Source: Paenibacillus kyungheensis (GTDB taxonomy: Bacteria > Bacillota > Bacilli > Paenibacillales > Paenibacillaceae). From it: a stretch of 64,000 nt of DNA. The stretch spans positions 623,501-687,500 of the forward strand of contig NZ_CP117416.1 in NCBI RefSeq assembly GCF_028606985.1, read 5' to 3'. The stretch's first letter is position 1. Every line of letters starts with the position of its first letter. Positions 18,011 through 28,115 of the stretch are shown here, in pieces. The translations under genes and the position numbers were made by a program. Under the pieces are notes generated by a model, which ran no database searches, had not been told where the DNA came from, and worked only from the letters and a program-made list of their open reading frames with translations.

Positions 18011-18999
18011 CTAAAGCATTGATTACCGGCGCTACAGGATTTCTAGGCGGGCATATGGCAAGACGATTAGTAGAGTTAGGCTGGGATGTGACAGGAACAG
18101 GACGAGATCGTAGTCGTGGTCAAGCTTTAGAGCATTTAGGCGTACAGATGAACTATTATGAGCTAGGCGATGCAGAACAGACGAGACAAGCTTGTAAAGG
18201 GCAACATGTAGTATTTCATTGTGCGGCACTATCTTCGCCCTGGGGCACGTATTCTTCTTTTTATCGAAGTAATGTAGAAGCGACTCAACATATTGTAGAT
18301 GGTTGTATTGAGCATGATGTCGAGCGATTGATTCATGTCTCTACGCCAAGTGTCTATTTTGATGGCAAAGCTCATTACGGGATTAGAGAGTCTGATCCTC
18401 TCCCTCGAAAAGCAGTAAATCACTATGCAAGTACCAAATTATTAGCGGAACAGATTGTGCAACAGGCGTATCAGAAGCAAGGATTACCGTCGATGATGAT
18501 TCGTCCACGTGCTATTTTTGGACCGATGGATCAGACATTATTTCCACGTCTGTTAGAAGCTAATCGTCAATCCGGTGTACCTTTATTGCAAGGTGGACGT
18601 GCTCCGATTGATCTTACATATGTCGATAATGTAGCGGATGCGATGTTATTAGGTGTACAAGCTCCTGAAAATGCACTGGGTCAAGCTTATAATATATCTA
18701 ACGGTGAGCCGATTCCTTTTATCGAATTGTTGACCCGTTTATTTCAACGGTTGGATATTCCTTTACATACTCGTCGTGTGCCTTATCCTGTTGCTCATGC
18801 TGTAGCTGGAACGATGGAAATGGTGTACCGACTTATCCCTGCATTGGGTGAGCCTCCGTTAACTCGCTATAGTGTCGGTTCTATAGCTGTACCGCATACG
18901 TTGGATATTTCGTTAGCACAGCAACAACTGGGTTATGTACCACGTATCAGTGTAGATGAAGGGTTAGAACGATTTGCAGATTGGTGGTGTGAACAGTGA
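18007..18999 (+). CDS. NAD(P)-dependent epimerase/3-beta-HSD-like reductase (OleD-like)
   Basis: A 330-aa extended short-chain dehydrogenase. The nucleotide-binding motif TGATGFLGG is at 7-15 and the catalytic Y140-x3-K144 (HYASTK). RLIHVSTPSVYFDG and the general layout resemble the 3-beta-hydroxysteroid dehydrogenase/OleD branch, which reduces beta-keto acids to beta-hydroxy acids. That activity would fit the upstream condensing enzyme, as an inference. ATG 18007 overlaps the ATP-grasp stop by 4 nt (ATGA), with AAGGAG just upstream. An earlier ATG at 17986 has no site. Confidence 0.85.
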   Translation: MTKALITGATGFLGGHMARRLVELGWDVTGTGRDRSRGQALEHLGVQMNYYELGDAEQTRQACKGQHVVFHCAALSSPWGTYSSFYRSNVEATQHIVDGCIEHDVERLIHVSTPSVYFDGKAHYGIRESDPLPRKAVNHYASTKLLAEQIVQQAYQKQGLPSMMIRPRAIFGPMDQTLFPRLLEANRQSGVPLLQGGRAPIDLTYVDNVADAMLLGVQAPENALGQAYNISNGEPIPFIELLTRLFQRLDIPLHTRRVPYPVAHAVAGTMEMVYRLIPALGEPPLTRYSVGSIAVPHTLDISLAQQQLGYVPRISVDEGLERFADWWCEQ

Positions 19000-19889
19000 T
19001 CACTTCGACAGCAGTTCGATTATGGATAGGGGCGGCAGGATATTGTACACATCCTGAATGGTTGACGTTGCGTGGCGGTTCGTTACGATCTGTATCATTT
19101 CCGGCAGGGTTTGCTTGTATTCATCATCCAGAGCATGGTTATATTTTGTTCGATACAGGATATAGTGCGCGCTTTTTTGAAGAGACAGCTACCTTACCGC
19201 AATCGTTATATCGTTATATTACGCCTGTCGTATACCAACAAGCAGATTCAGTAGTCACTCAGTTAGAACAACAAGGGATACGTAGTGATCAGATTGCATA
19301 TGTAATCTTGTCGCATTTTCATGGAGATCATATTGCTGGAGCAAAAGACTTTCCGCAAGCGACATTTATCTACCTTTCTGAATCGTATCAAGCAGTCAAA
19401 GACTTGAGTGATATACGTGCTGTCAAAGCAGGCTTTCTAGCTGGGTTATTACCGCATGATCTAGCTCAGCGCTCGCATATGTTACATCGATCAGAAGCGT
19501 TACCTGTAACGTCGCTCCTACATAACGATTCATCTTTAGCCACAGCTCCTTCTTTGACAAATTTCCCATGGCAACAAGGTTATGATCTACTGGGAGATGG
19601 AAGTCTGATTGCGATTGAATTGTCAGGTCATGCAGAAGGAATGATCGGGATTCTGTTATCGACAGGGAAAGCAGATTACTTGCTCTGTGCAGATACCGTA
19701 TGGTCGAGTAGAGCATTTACCGAAAATCGTCCACCGCATAGGTTAGCAGGTATTATTATGTCTGATCGTCAGCAATATATGCTCAACTTGAACAAATTAC
19801 GTCAGCTTCATAATGAATATCCATCTATTCGAATAGTACCTAGCCACTGTAATCAAGTATTACAGCATTGGGGAGGACAATGGTTATGA
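18996..19889 (+). CDS. Metallo-beta-lactamase-fold hydrolase
   Basis: A 297-aa cytosolic protein with the metal-binding motif H107-F-H109-G-D111-H112 (LSHFHGDHIAGA). Later ligands sit near ELSGHAEGM (histidine) and CADTVW (aspartate). This places it with lactonase/thioesterase-like MBL hydrolases; the quorum-quenching AHL-lactonase group has a similar core. In this operon a thioester- or lactone-releasing role is a reasonable inference. GTG 18996 overlaps the preceding stop by 4 nt (GTGA). Confidence 0.85.
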   Translation: MITSTAVRLWIGAAGYCTHPEWLTLRGGSLRSVSFPAGFACIHHPEHGYILFDTGYSARFFEETATLPQSLYRYITPVVYQQADSVVTQLEQQGIRSDQIAYVILSHFHGDHIAGAKDFPQATFIYLSESYQAVKDLSDIRAVKAGFLAGLLPHDLAQRSHMLHRSEALPVTSLLHNDSSLATAPSLTNFPWQQGYDLLGDGSLIAIELSGHAEGMIGILLSTGKADYLLCADTVWSSRAFTENRPPHRLAGIIMSDRQQYMLNLNKLRQLHNEYPSIRIVPSHCNQVLQHWGGQWL

Positions 19890-21235
19890 AAAGAATGAGC
19901 GAACTGCTCTACACGCTTCGGATACTGTATCATTATTGGCGCACTCGCCGCTTAGCTGGGTGGACAAGTAAACCTAAGTTGATGAACTGGCAAGAAAAGA
20001 AAATCATCCAGCATATTCGTCGTATCCGTAAGCAATCTCCTTTTTATCGTCAATGGTGGCAAGGAATACTTGATCATCAATGGCGAGACTTTCCGCTGAT
20101 TGATAAGTCGATAATGATGGAACATTTCGATCAATTGAATACACTTGGAATTACAAAAAAGGAAGCGATGCAGATTGCTGATCAAGCTGAGCAGACGCGA
20201 GATTTTGAGCCTACTATACAAGGGGTGACAATCGGTCTGTCCTCGGGTACATCGGGTAATCGGGGGCTATTTCTAGTCAGTCCACAAGAACAAGCACAAT
20301 GGACAGGAACCGTGCTTGCCAAGTTGTTACCCGGTAGTATTCGGCAACCCCAGAAGATCGCTTTCTTTTTAAGAGCGAACAGCAATTTGTATGAATCGGT
20401 ACAAAAAGGCAAACTGCAATTTCGCTATTTCGATCTATTGGTGCCTTTATCAGAACATATTCAGCAACTGGAAAGTTATCGTCCAAGTCTGTTAATTGCA
20501 CCTGCCTCTATGTTACGTTTGTTAGCCGAGCAGAAGATAGCCGGTCTATTAACGATCCAGCCACAAAAAATAATTTCAGTAGCAGAAGTACTTGATCCGT
20601 TAGATCGTGAATATATAGAGTCTGTATTCGCACAGACTGTACATCAAGTCTATCAAGGTACCGAAGGATTTCTAGCGGCGACTTGTGCGTATGGTCATCT
20701 GCATCTGAATGAAGATATTGTACATATTCAAAAGGAAGTATTAGATGAGCAGAGCCGACGCTTTGTACCGATTGTGACTGATTTCTCGCGTAGATCGCAA
20801 CCGATTATTCGGTATCGCTTAAATGATATTTTGACCGAATCTGTAGAGCCTTGTCCTTGTGGATCGCCAATGCTCCGAATCGAACGAATAGAAGGACGTT
20901 ACGATGATATTATCTATATTGCTCATCAGATAACCAAAGAATTAGTACCGCTATTTCCTGATCTTGTTACGAGAGCGATTATAGGCGCATCGCCAGCAAT
21001 AGAACATTACCGTGTGATCCAGTATGACAGCCATCAACTGGAAATAAGTTATCGTCTTACTGGAAATAAAGATTATGTAGCACACGATGAAGCTGTCGAA
21101 GCACAAATAAGCGATCGTATTCAGCATATTTGCGATACTTTACAAGCCGTCATGCCAGTGATTACATTTACAGCATATGAGTTCACGCCCGGGATCGTAA
21201 AGTTACGGCGAGTGGAGCGAAAGTGGAAGTTGTGA
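19886..21235 (+). CDS. F390 synthetase/PaaK-like adenylate-forming enzyme
   Basis: A 449-aa acyl-adenylating enzyme of the CoF390 synthetase/phenylacetate-CoA ligase group. The phosphate-binding loop is GLSSGTSGNRG near 120-130, the adenine-side motif YQGTEGFLA, and the hinge and C-terminal lid include RYRLNDIL and a terminal KLRRVERKW. It should activate a carboxylate as AMP ester, but the acceptor (CoA, carrier protein or amine) is unknown. ATG 19886 overlaps the previous stop (ATGA) with GGGGAGGA upstream. It is the last overlapping gene of the operon. Confidence 0.82.
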   Translation: MKRMSELLYTLRILYHYWRTRRLAGWTSKPKLMNWQEKKIIQHIRRIRKQSPFYRQWWQGILDHQWRDFPLIDKSIMMEHFDQLNTLGITKKEAMQIADQAEQTRDFEPTIQGVTIGLSSGTSGNRGLFLVSPQEQAQWTGTVLAKLLPGSIRQPQKIAFFLRANSNLYESVQKGKLQFRYFDLLVPLSEHIQQLESYRPSLLIAPASMLRLLAEQKIAGLLTIQPQKIISVAEVLDPLDREYIESVFAQTVHQVYQGTEGFLAATCAYGHLHLNEDIVHIQKEVLDEQSRRFVPIVTDFSRRSQPIIRYRLNDILTESVEPCPCGSPMLRIERIEGRYDDIIYIAHQITKELVPLFPDLVTRAIIGASPAIEHYRVIQYDSHQLEISYRLTGNKDYVAHDEAVEAQISDRIQHICDTLQAVMPVITFTAYEFTPGIVKLRRVERKWKL

Positions 21236-21335
21236 GTAGCAGATCAGTAGCGCTACAACCTTTTCTATATCGAAAACAGATCATTCTAAAATAAAGTCAT
21301 ATGTATTCAGGCTTGAGTAGATAAAGGAGGGTATC

Positions 21336-22202
21336 ATGTCCAACCAAGTAAAAGCGTCATCAGAACGCAAACGTATCGCTTTGGTGACAGGTACATCTAG
21401 CGGATTTGGATTGTTGATTGCGGTATCCTTAGCGGAAAAAGGAATAATCGTTATTGCGACTATGCGTGATCTGACACGCCAAGTAGAGCTGGCACGTATT
21501 GCAGAACAAAAAGGAATTGCCGACCGGATTCATTATTTGCAATTAGATGTGACTGATACAGTGTCGATATCTACAGCGATAGAGAACATTCAGGCGCAAT
21601 ATGGAACGATCGATATTCTGGTCAATAATGCAGGTTATGCTGTTGGCGGATTTATCGAACATGTTCCGATAGAGACTTGGCGAGCGCAACTGGAAACGAA
21701 TGTATTTGGACTGATTGCTGTTACCCGCGCTGTTCTGCCTATCATGCGTGAGCAAAAGGATGGCTATATTATTAATATGAGCAGTGTTAGCGGACTGTCT
21801 GCTTTTCCCGGATATGCTCCTTATGCGACTTCCAAATTTGCTATCGAAGGATTCAGCGAAAGTTTGCGCCATGAGATGGCTGATTTTAATGTGAAAGTGG
21901 TTCTGGTCGAGCCCGGTTCCTATCGCACCTCTATTTGGGAAAAAGGGCTAGCAGATATCTATACGGTTCCTAACTCACCTTATCAATCTCGCTTAGAAGC
22001 TGTATTACGCTACTCTCGCAAATCCGCATCATCGGCTCCTGATCCACAAGAAGTTGCTGATCTAGTCGGTCGTATTGTAGAGAAACGTTCTCCTAAGTTG
22101 AGGTATGCTATTGGAGAAGGTTCTCACATCATGATCTGGGCACGCAAATGGGTACCCTGGCGTGTGCTTGAATGGGTGATAGGACGGGCTTTAAAATCTT
22201 AA
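21336..22202 (+). CDS. Short-chain dehydrogenase/reductase
   Basis: A 288-aa classical SDR. The NAD(P) motif is TGTSSGFG at about 18-25, NNAGYAVGG near 98, and the active-site YATSK follows the conserved serine (NMSSVSG). The arrangement suits a hydroxyacyl or steroid-like oxidoreductase. It lies 100 nt after the adenylating enzyme with its own AAAGGAGGG site, so it may be the last gene of the operon or separate. Substrate is unknown. Confidence 0.87.
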   Translation: MSNQVKASSERKRIALVTGTSSGFGLLIAVSLAEKGIIVIATMRDLTRQVELARIAEQKGIADRIHYLQLDVTDTVSISTAIENIQAQYGTIDILVNNAGYAVGGFIEHVPIETWRAQLETNVFGLIAVTRAVLPIMREQKDGYIINMSSVSGLSAFPGYAPYATSKFAIEGFSESLRHEMADFNVKVVLVEPGSYRTSIWEKGLADIYTVPNSPYQSRLEAVLRYSRKSASSAPDPQEVADLVGRIVEKRSPKLRYAIGEGSHIMIWARKWVPWRVLEWVIGRALKS

Positions 22203-22228
22203 AGTAAAACCATACTCCTCACCAATAA

Positions 22229-22278
22229 TAAAAAAACAGCACCATTCATCCCTTAGCTAAAGGTGAATTGTGCTGTTT
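22229..22278. terminator. Terminator between convergent SDR and membrane hydrolase genes
   Basis: AAACAGCAC...ATTCA pairs with TGAAT...GTGCTGTTT. The A-run at 22229-22236 supplies a U-tract on the minus strand, so it acts mainly for the minus-strand gene. Confidence 0.75.
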
Positions 22279-22294
22279 GTGCTATACCGATCCA

Positions 22295-23452
22295 TTATTT
22301 ACTTGTAGTCTCGTTAGAAGTAGATGTTGTACCAGATGTACTTTTGCTACTGGAAGAAGATGTTGCAGTCTTTCCAGTAGAAGTGGATGAACTGGAAGTC
22401 GAAGAAGTGCTATCTGTTGCTCCATCATTTAACAATGGCTCATTATTGACATCATCTTCTTCAGCCAGATTGAGGCTACTCAGGAAATCTGAAACTTTCC
22501 GCAAATATTCTCGCGGATGTTCGCGGAATTCAAGCTCATGGTGAGCTCCTTGTATTACCCAGCTTCCTGAATTCGGATTGGTTTGATTTGCGGCAAGTTG
22601 TTCTGCAATCTGGTAAGGTGCTTTATCGTCATTGGTTCCATGAATAAAGAAAATCGGGAATGGATAATCTTCCTTTTTCACCTGTTGATATGGAATCTGA
22701 TTCAAGCTAGTACCATTAACGATCGGCAGTAGAAATTCCAGAATCTCCAGTGATGGATGTCGTGGAAGATCCAACTGCTGCTGAATATTGTAATAAAGTG
22801 TATCCGGTTCTAACAAGAATGTACTATCTAAAATCATTGCAGTCACATCTTTGGTTTTGAGTCCAGCTTGTAAGGCTGTACCTGCTCCCATTGAAAAGCC
22901 CCAGACTACAATTTCTTGAGATCCTTTTTGCTTGGCAAGTTGAATCGCTCCAAGTAATTGTTGAGATTCTTTTTTACCACCGGTGGCGACTTCTTTATTC
23001 GTTTTGGCGGCAAATCCATAATCGAACATGACTACATTAAAATTAAGTTTGTGTGCGTAGTGAGCGAGATCGTACATAGGAATCCATGTTTCTTCTCGAT
23101 TCGCACCATATCCATGACTGAAAATAATCGTTTTGGACGACTTTTGTTCTGCTGGAATATACCAGCCCTGCATCATCCTGCTATCATCTGCTGCTGGAAA
23201 TGTAATATCTTCGTACGCCATTCCTTTTGCCTGCATCGGATTAGAATAGACACTTGCTACTGTCGGATTAGACAGCACCCAAGCAATATAGGCATGCAGT
23301 GCCACAAAGCAAAACAGGAAAAAAAACACTATGGATAACAGGAAAGCTACCACAACATGCTTTATTCGAATCTGTCTTGGTGAAACTACAGGAGGTGTCT
23401 CTTCTAGCTCAGATGAATGGGGCTTTGCATTTTCTTGCAAAGTAGTGGACAT
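22295..23452 (-). CDS. Membrane-anchored alpha/beta hydrolase with Ser/Thr-rich tail
   Basis: A 385-aa protein. A cytosolic N-terminus (about 1-30) is followed by one transmembrane helix (about 33-57) and an extracytoplasmic alpha/beta hydrolase. The nucleophile motif is GFSMGAG, the acid/base candidates are HGTNDDKAP and GAHHELEF. The last 45 residues are almost entirely Ser, Thr and Gly. Homologues include the YfhR/BAAT-like 'alpha/beta hydrolase with TM' group; substrate unknown. The ATG is preceded by TAGGAGGAG. It faces the iclR gene divergently. Confidence 0.83.
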   Translation of the reverse strand: MSTTLQENAKPHSSELEETPPVVSPRQIRIKHVVVAFLLSIVFFFLFCFVALHAYIAWVLSNPTVASVYSNPMQAKGMAYEDITFPAADDSRMMQGWYIPAEQKSSKTIIFSHGYGANREETWIPMYDLAHYAHKLNFNVVMFDYGFAAKTNKEVATGGKKESQQLLGAIQLAKQKGSQEIVVWGFSMGAGTALQAGLKTKDVTAMILDSTFLLEPDTLYYNIQQQLDLPRHPSLEILEFLLPIVNGTSLNQIPYQQVKKEDYPFPIFFIHGTNDDKAPYQIAEQLAANQTNPNSGSWVIQGAHHELEFREHPREYLRKVSDFLSSLNLAEEDDVNNEPLLNDGATDSTSSTSSSSTSTGKTATSSSSSKSTSGTTSTSNETTSK

Positions 23453-23607
23453 CTTGCTCCTCCTAGAAGTGAAAATGTATTGTTCGTTCTAGCATCCATT
23501 GTTCCATGAACCGATTTGATTCGACATTATCTACTTATGGTAAAAGTCTATGACAGCAAAGTCAATGTCAGCTCAATGTCTTCTTCATTATTATCGACGT
23601 ATTTCTC

Positions 23608-23636
23608 TTTACGATTAGAGCTAGCTTCGATATAAT
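23608..23636 (+). promoter_or_regulatory. Promoter of the iclR-type gene
   Basis: TTTACG at 23608-23613 and a perfect TATAAT at 23631-23636, with a 17-nt spacer. The predicted transcription start is about 23643. Confidence 0.6.
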
Positions 23637-23646
23637 TTATGTAACC

Positions 23647-23667
23647 AAGTTTCATCCAATGAAACTT
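23647..23667. promoter_or_regulatory. Perfect palindromic operator candidate for the IclR-family regulator
   Basis: A 9-bp perfect inverted repeat, AAGTTTCAT and ATGAAACTT, with a CCA spacer. GTTTCAT/ATGAAAC half sites resemble those of KdgR-type IclR regulators. It begins just after the predicted transcription start and 52 bases before the iclR start codon, a classic position for autorepression. Confidence 0.65.
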
Positions 23668-23719
23668 ACAAAATTAGACAGTGTGCGTATGAATAGATTC
23701 AAATGCGGAGGCGACAACA

Positions 23720-24463
23720 ATGGAAGATCGCAAGTTAACTGTACGAGCAGTAGAACGTGCGTTAGACATATTACTGTGTTTTACCCGAACGAGCGATCTT
23801 GGACTCACCGAGATTGCAACCGAGATTGGATTACACAAAAGTACAGTACATCGGTTGTTAGCGACTTTAGAAGAAAAAGGATTTGTGATTCGCAATAGCA
23901 GTACAGATAAATACCGCTTGGGTATCAAAATCTGGGAGTTATCGACCCACCTTTCCCAAAACGATGATCCTGGATTATTGTTGCTTGCAGATATGGAAGA
24001 ATTACGCGAGCAATTGGGAGAAACGATCAGTCTGTACTTGCGAGATGGCGACGAGCGCTTACGGATTCAAGCGGTGCAAAGTAACCAAGCTGTGCGACGT
24101 GTTGCGCCTGTAGGAGCAAGATTGCCTTTGACAGTGGGCGCATCGAGTAAAGTACTTGTTGCTTTTTCCAGTAGCGAACAGCAAGAAGAGTTGTTGAATA
24201 GTCCGGATTGGCCGAAAACTGTAGATGTCACGCATTATCGTGAACAGATCGCAGAGGTACAACGTAACGGATATTCGACCAGTTATGAAGAACGCGAACC
24301 CGGAGCAGCAGCAGTCGCTGTACCGATTTTTGATCGAACAGGAGCATTGCGAGCTTCATTATCGTTATCTGGACCTGTTAGCCGTCTGTCGATGGACAAG
24401 TTACATGAGTATGCGCCTGTATTGATTCAAGCGGCGCAAGAGATGGGTTTTAAATTGAGATAA
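23720..24463 (+). CDS. IclR family transcriptional regulator
   Basis: A 247-aa regulator. The winged helix-turn-helix at about 7-60 (VERALDILLCF, LTEIATEIGLHKSTVHRLLATLEEKGFV) is followed by an IclR effector-binding domain to the C-terminus (YSTSYEEREPGAAAVAVPIFD). GGAGG precedes the ATG. The palindrome in its leader is the likely binding site. Its target pathway is not indicated by context: the neighbours are a hydrolase and aconitase. Confidence 0.9.
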   Translation: MEDRKLTVRAVERALDILLCFTRTSDLGLTEIATEIGLHKSTVHRLLATLEEKGFVIRNSSTDKYRLGIKIWELSTHLSQNDDPGLLLLADMEELREQLGETISLYLRDGDERLRIQAVQSNQAVRRVAPVGARLPLTVGASSKVLVAFSSSEQQEELLNSPDWPKTVDVTHYREQIAEVQRNGYSTSYEEREPGAAAVAVPIFDRTGALRASLSLSGPVSRLSMDKLHEYAPVLIQAAQEMGFKLR

Positions 24464-24588
24464 TGGATAGATAGAGCAGTAAGAACGTAGAAATAACAAA
24501 TCTAACACTGGATCAAATGATATATACCGTTCAATTATTCATATTAAAAGTATATAGCGTGACCAAGATATGATCTAACTAAACCAAC

Positions 24589-24626
24589 AGTGAATGCCCG
24601 CAGGATAAGGCGTTCACTATTTTTTA
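24589..24626 (+). terminator. Terminator of the iclR gene
   Basis: AGTGAATGCC pairs with GGCGTTCACT around a 10-nt loop, followed by ATTTTTTATA. Confidence 0.8.
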
Positions 24627-24632
24627 TAACAC

Positions 24633-24669
24633 AAAAAAGAGGCTCCCACATTAGGGAAGCCTCTTTTTG
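24633..24669. terminator. Terminator of acnA (bidirectional)
   Basis: AAAAAGAGGCT and AGCCTCTTTTT arms with an inner CCC/GGG. It lies downstream of acnA on the minus strand. Confidence 0.85.
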
Positions 24670-24704
24670 TATGACTTTATGATCTAAGCGAAATGGTTAA
24701 TCAA

Positions 24705-27434
24705 TTATACCGTTTCACCTTTGTTAGTGTTTTGCATCATTTGACGAAGTACAGTTTGCAAGATACCACTGTTATGGTAGTAATCTACGTCTACAGCACT
24801 ATCCAGACGAGCGGTTACTTGGAATTCAAATGTTGTACCATCTTCACGAGTACCTTTGACAGTAACTTGTTGACCTGGTTTGACATCGTTGCTCAATCCT
24901 ACGATATCAAATGTCTCTGTACCTTTAAGTCCCATACTGCTCCAACCGTAACCTTCTTGGAATTGTAGTGGCAATACGCCCATACCTACCAAGTTACTAC
25001 GGTGAATACGTTCAAAGCTTTCAGCGATAACCGCTTTGACGCCTAGCAAGAATGTACCTTTTGCTGCCCAGTCACGAGAACTACCTGTACCGTATTCTTT
25101 ACCTGCGATAACAATCAAGTTTTGACCTTCTTCTTGATAACGCATCGATGCATCATAGATCGACATCACTTCATTGGTAGGAAGGTATGTGGTTACGCCA
25201 CCTTCTGTACCTGGAGCGACCTGATTACGAATACGGATATTAGCGAACGTACCGCGCATCATCACTTGGTGATTACCACGACGGGAACCATAAGAGTTGA
25301 AGTCTTTACGCTCAACACCGTTTTCTTTCAAGTATTCGCCTGCTGGTGAAGAAGGAGAAATATTACCTGCTGGTGAGATATGATCGGTTGTTACCGAATC
25401 GCCAAGCAATGCAAGAACGCGTGCACTGCGAATATCTTCGATATCTTTGATACCATCAGCCAGTTTTTCAAAGAATGGTGGATTTTGGATATAAGTTGAT
25501 TTGTCATCCCACTCATACAATTCACCTTCTGGAACAGGAATTTCATTCCAACGTTTGTTCGCTGTAAATACATGCTCATAACGGCTACGGAACATTTCTG
25601 GAGAAATGGATAAGCCGATAGCATCACGAATTTCTTTCGCTGTAGGCCAGATATCTTTCAAGTAAACTGCTTCACCTGTAGGATCATAACCGATTGGATC
25701 ATTTTGTAGATCGATATCAACCGTTCCTGCAAGAGCGTAAGCGACAACAAGTGGAGGAGAAGCCAGATAGTTCATTTTCACTTGAGCATGAATACGTCCT
25801 TCAAAGTTACGGTTACCTGATAATACAGAAGCAACAGTTAGATCATTATCTGCAATAGCTTGTCCTACTTCGTCTGGCAATGGACCGGAGTTACCGATAC
25901 ATGTTGCACAACCATAGCCTGCTAGGTAGAAACCAAGCGCTTCAAGATCTTTGTCTACGCCAGCTTTTTGCAAATATTCGGTAACGATCAATGAACCAGG
26001 TGTTAAGCTTGTTTTCACATAGCTAGGTACTTTCAAGCCACGAGCAACCGCTTTTTGCGCAAGTAATCCAGCACCAAGCATAACGCTAGGGTTAGATGTA
26101 TTTGTACAACTTGTGATAGCAGCGATAACGACTGCACCTGCACCCATTTGAGTCGTTTTACCGTTTGGATGACTGACTGTGATTTTCTCAGCAATTTTTT
26201 CATCCGACAATCCGTAACCACCTGCATCTACAGGAGTACGTATTGCATTTTGATAGCTGGATTGCATATTAGTCAGTTCGATGCGATCCTGTGGACGTTT
26301 TGGTCCAGCAAGACTCGGTACAACAGAAGCTAGATCCAATTCAATCGTATCAGAGAATACTGGATCAGGTGTTTCTGCAGTACGGAACATGTTTTGTGCT
26401 TTGTAGTAAGCTTCTACCAATTCAACTTGCTCATCAGCACGTCCTGTATTGCGAAGATAGAACAACGTCTCATCATCGACAGGGAAGAAACCGATAGTTG
26501 CACCGTACTCAGGAGCCATATTAGCTACAGTTGCACGGTCAGCTAGACTGATATTGCTTAGACCTGGACCGTAGAATTCTACGAATTTACCAACTACGCC
26601 TTTTTTACGAAGCATTTGAGTCACCGTAAGCGCTAAATCTGTTGCTGTTGCGCCTTCACTCAAGCTACCTGTTAATTTGAAACCAACGACTTCTGGCATA
26701 ACGAAGTATAGCGGTTGTCCAAGCATACCTGCTTCAGCTTCAATACCACCAACACCCCAACCAACAACACCAAGACCGTTGATCATTGTAGTATGTGAAT
26801 CTGTACCTACTAAGGAATCAGGGAATACTTGTAGTTCGCCATCAACAGTGCGAGTAGCTGCTACAGAAGCAAGATACTCCAAGTTAACTTGGTGAACAAT
26901 ACCTGTAGCTGGTGGAACAGCGCGGAAATTATCAAATGCTGTTTGTGCCCAGCGCAAGAAACGGTAACGCTCTTCGTTACGTTCAAATTCAATATTCATA
27001 TTATATTCAAGTGCATCAGGCGTACCGAATGCGTCTACCATAACGGAGTGGTCAATAACAAGGTCAACCGGTACAAGCGGATTGATTTGTTTTGGATCGC
27101 CACCGGATTTTTTAACAAAATCACGCATAGCAGCTAAATCAACAACTACAGGTACACCGGTAAAATCCTGAAGCACGATACGTGCAGGGATAAAAGGAAT
27201 TTCTTTCTCTTCGCGACCTTCACTCCAGTTCGCAAGTTGATTCACATGTTCTTCAGTGATCGCACGTCCATCATATTGACGAACAGCAGCTTCAAGAAGC
27301 ACACGAATCGAGAAAGGAAGTTTGGAAATGTGCTCATAACCTTTTTCAGCTAAAGCATTAAGGCTGTAATAACGGTAAGACTGGTCTCTCACTTTCAGTT
27401 CTCGGCCAACAGAAAATGAATCTTTTGGTGACAT
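24705..27434 (-). CDS. acnA: Aconitate hydratase A
   Basis: A 909-aa monomeric aconitase of the IRP/AcnA type (citB in Bacillus). It interconverts citrate and isocitrate in the TCA cycle. Cluster ligands are C443 (SCTNTSNP) and C509/C512 ([10 protein letters not shown]), with the spacing of B. subtilis aconitase. The swivel domain motif [10 protein letters not shown] is intact. The ATG is preceded by GAGGAGGGG on the minus strand. The upstream region is long enough for CcpC/CodY-type control, but I could not identify a reliable site. Confidence 0.96.
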   Translation of the reverse strand: MSPKDSFSVGRELKVRDQSYRYYSLNALAEKGYEHISKLPFSIRVLLEAAVRQYDGRAITEEHVNQLANWSEGREEKEIPFIPARIVLQDFTGVPVVVDLAAMRDFVKKSGGDPKQINPLVPVDLVIDHSVMVDAFGTPDALEYNMNIEFERNEERYRFLRWAQTAFDNFRAVPPATGIVHQVNLEYLASVAATRTVDGELQVFPDSLVGTDSHTTMINGLGVVGWGVGGIEAEAGMLGQPLYFVMPEVVGFKLTGSLSEGATATDLALTVTQMLRKKGVVGKFVEFYGPGLSNISLADRATVANMAPEYGATIGFFPVDDETLFYLRNTGRADEQVELVEAYYKAQNMFRTAETPDPVFSDTIELDLASVVPSLAGPKRPQDRIELTNMQSSYQNAIRTPVDAGGYGLSDEKIAEKITVSHPNGKTTQMGAGAVVIAAITSCTNTSNPSVMLGAGLLAQKAVARGLKVPSYVKTSLTPGSLIVTEYLQKAGVDKDLEALGFYLAGYGCATCIGNSGPLPDEVGQAIADNDLTVASVLSGNRNFEGRIHAQVKMNYLASPPLVVAYALAGTVDIDLQNDPIGYDPTGEAVYLKDIWPTAKEIRDAIGLSISPEMFRSRYEHVFTANKRWNEIPVPEGELYEWDDKSTYIQNPPFFEKLADGIKDIEDIRSARVLALLGDSVTTDHISPAGNISPSSPAGEYLKENGVERKDFNSYGSRRGNHQVMMRGTFANIRIRNQVAPGTEGGVTTYLPTNEVMSIYDASMRYQEEGQNLIVIAGKEYGTGSSRDWAAKGTFLLGVKAVIAESFERIHRSNLVGMGVLPLQFQEGYGWSSMGLKGTETFDIVGLSNDVKPGQQVTVKGTREDGTTFEFQVTARLDSAVDVDYYHNSGILQTVLRQMMQNTNKGETV

Positions 27435-28115
27435 AGATGCCCCTCCTCAAATAAAATACGGCTTACTTTTTGGATTTTGCGTTACAGGGAAAAATCCTCT
27501 ACATTTTGGCAAATGATCTTGACACGCTTGCTGGATAAAATTAGAAATGAAAACGGTTCAATTCATTACTATTCTATACTATTAAGCAACTAAAATCGAA
27601 TTATTCAAAATGAAGAAAGGTAAAAAGTTTTGTAGTTTCATACAGTGAAACACAATTTCAAAAAGTAACTCTTGTATTAAGTATACCGTTTACATGATAG
27701 GTAGTAAAGATTTTTTTGGAAGAAATTTGATTCAATTACAATCTTAAAAAGGAGTTGATTGTGGTTCGATAATATCTTTTTAAGTAAAGTAATAATTTTC
27801 TGAATTGTATCCTTCTTCAATAGTAGAAATTTGATCTAAATCGTATAAACATAATGAGTTACTTTATACACTCAATTTTGTTCTATATAGTTATATAAAA
27901 ATTAAATATTTCCCTTTTATAAAAGATAAATTAATATAATTCACTTCCTTTTTATTAAATTAAAGTAGGGTGGTATCAGATTAAGAACGTATTATATGAA
28001 TAATTTTATTTTTACATTTAAAACAAATATTGTAATTGAATACTTTTGATGATAATTTACAAGGGACATGTCGAACAGTTAGCTGATTTTCAAATGACAA
28101 AGGAGGAATAATAAT
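27435..28115. other. Long AT-rich intergenic region between acnA and the mannanase gene
   Basis: About 680 bases separating divergent genes. It should carry the acnA promoter on the left and the mannanase promoter on the right. A weak cre-like sequence (two mismatches) lies at 27548-27561. No ORF, hairpin array or repeat is supported. Confidence 0.5.

Noticed and set aside
27548-27561. cre-like TGAAAACGGTTCAA upstream of acnA
   Set aside because: Two mismatches to TGWAANCGNTNWCA; reported only as a weak possibility within the intergenic region.
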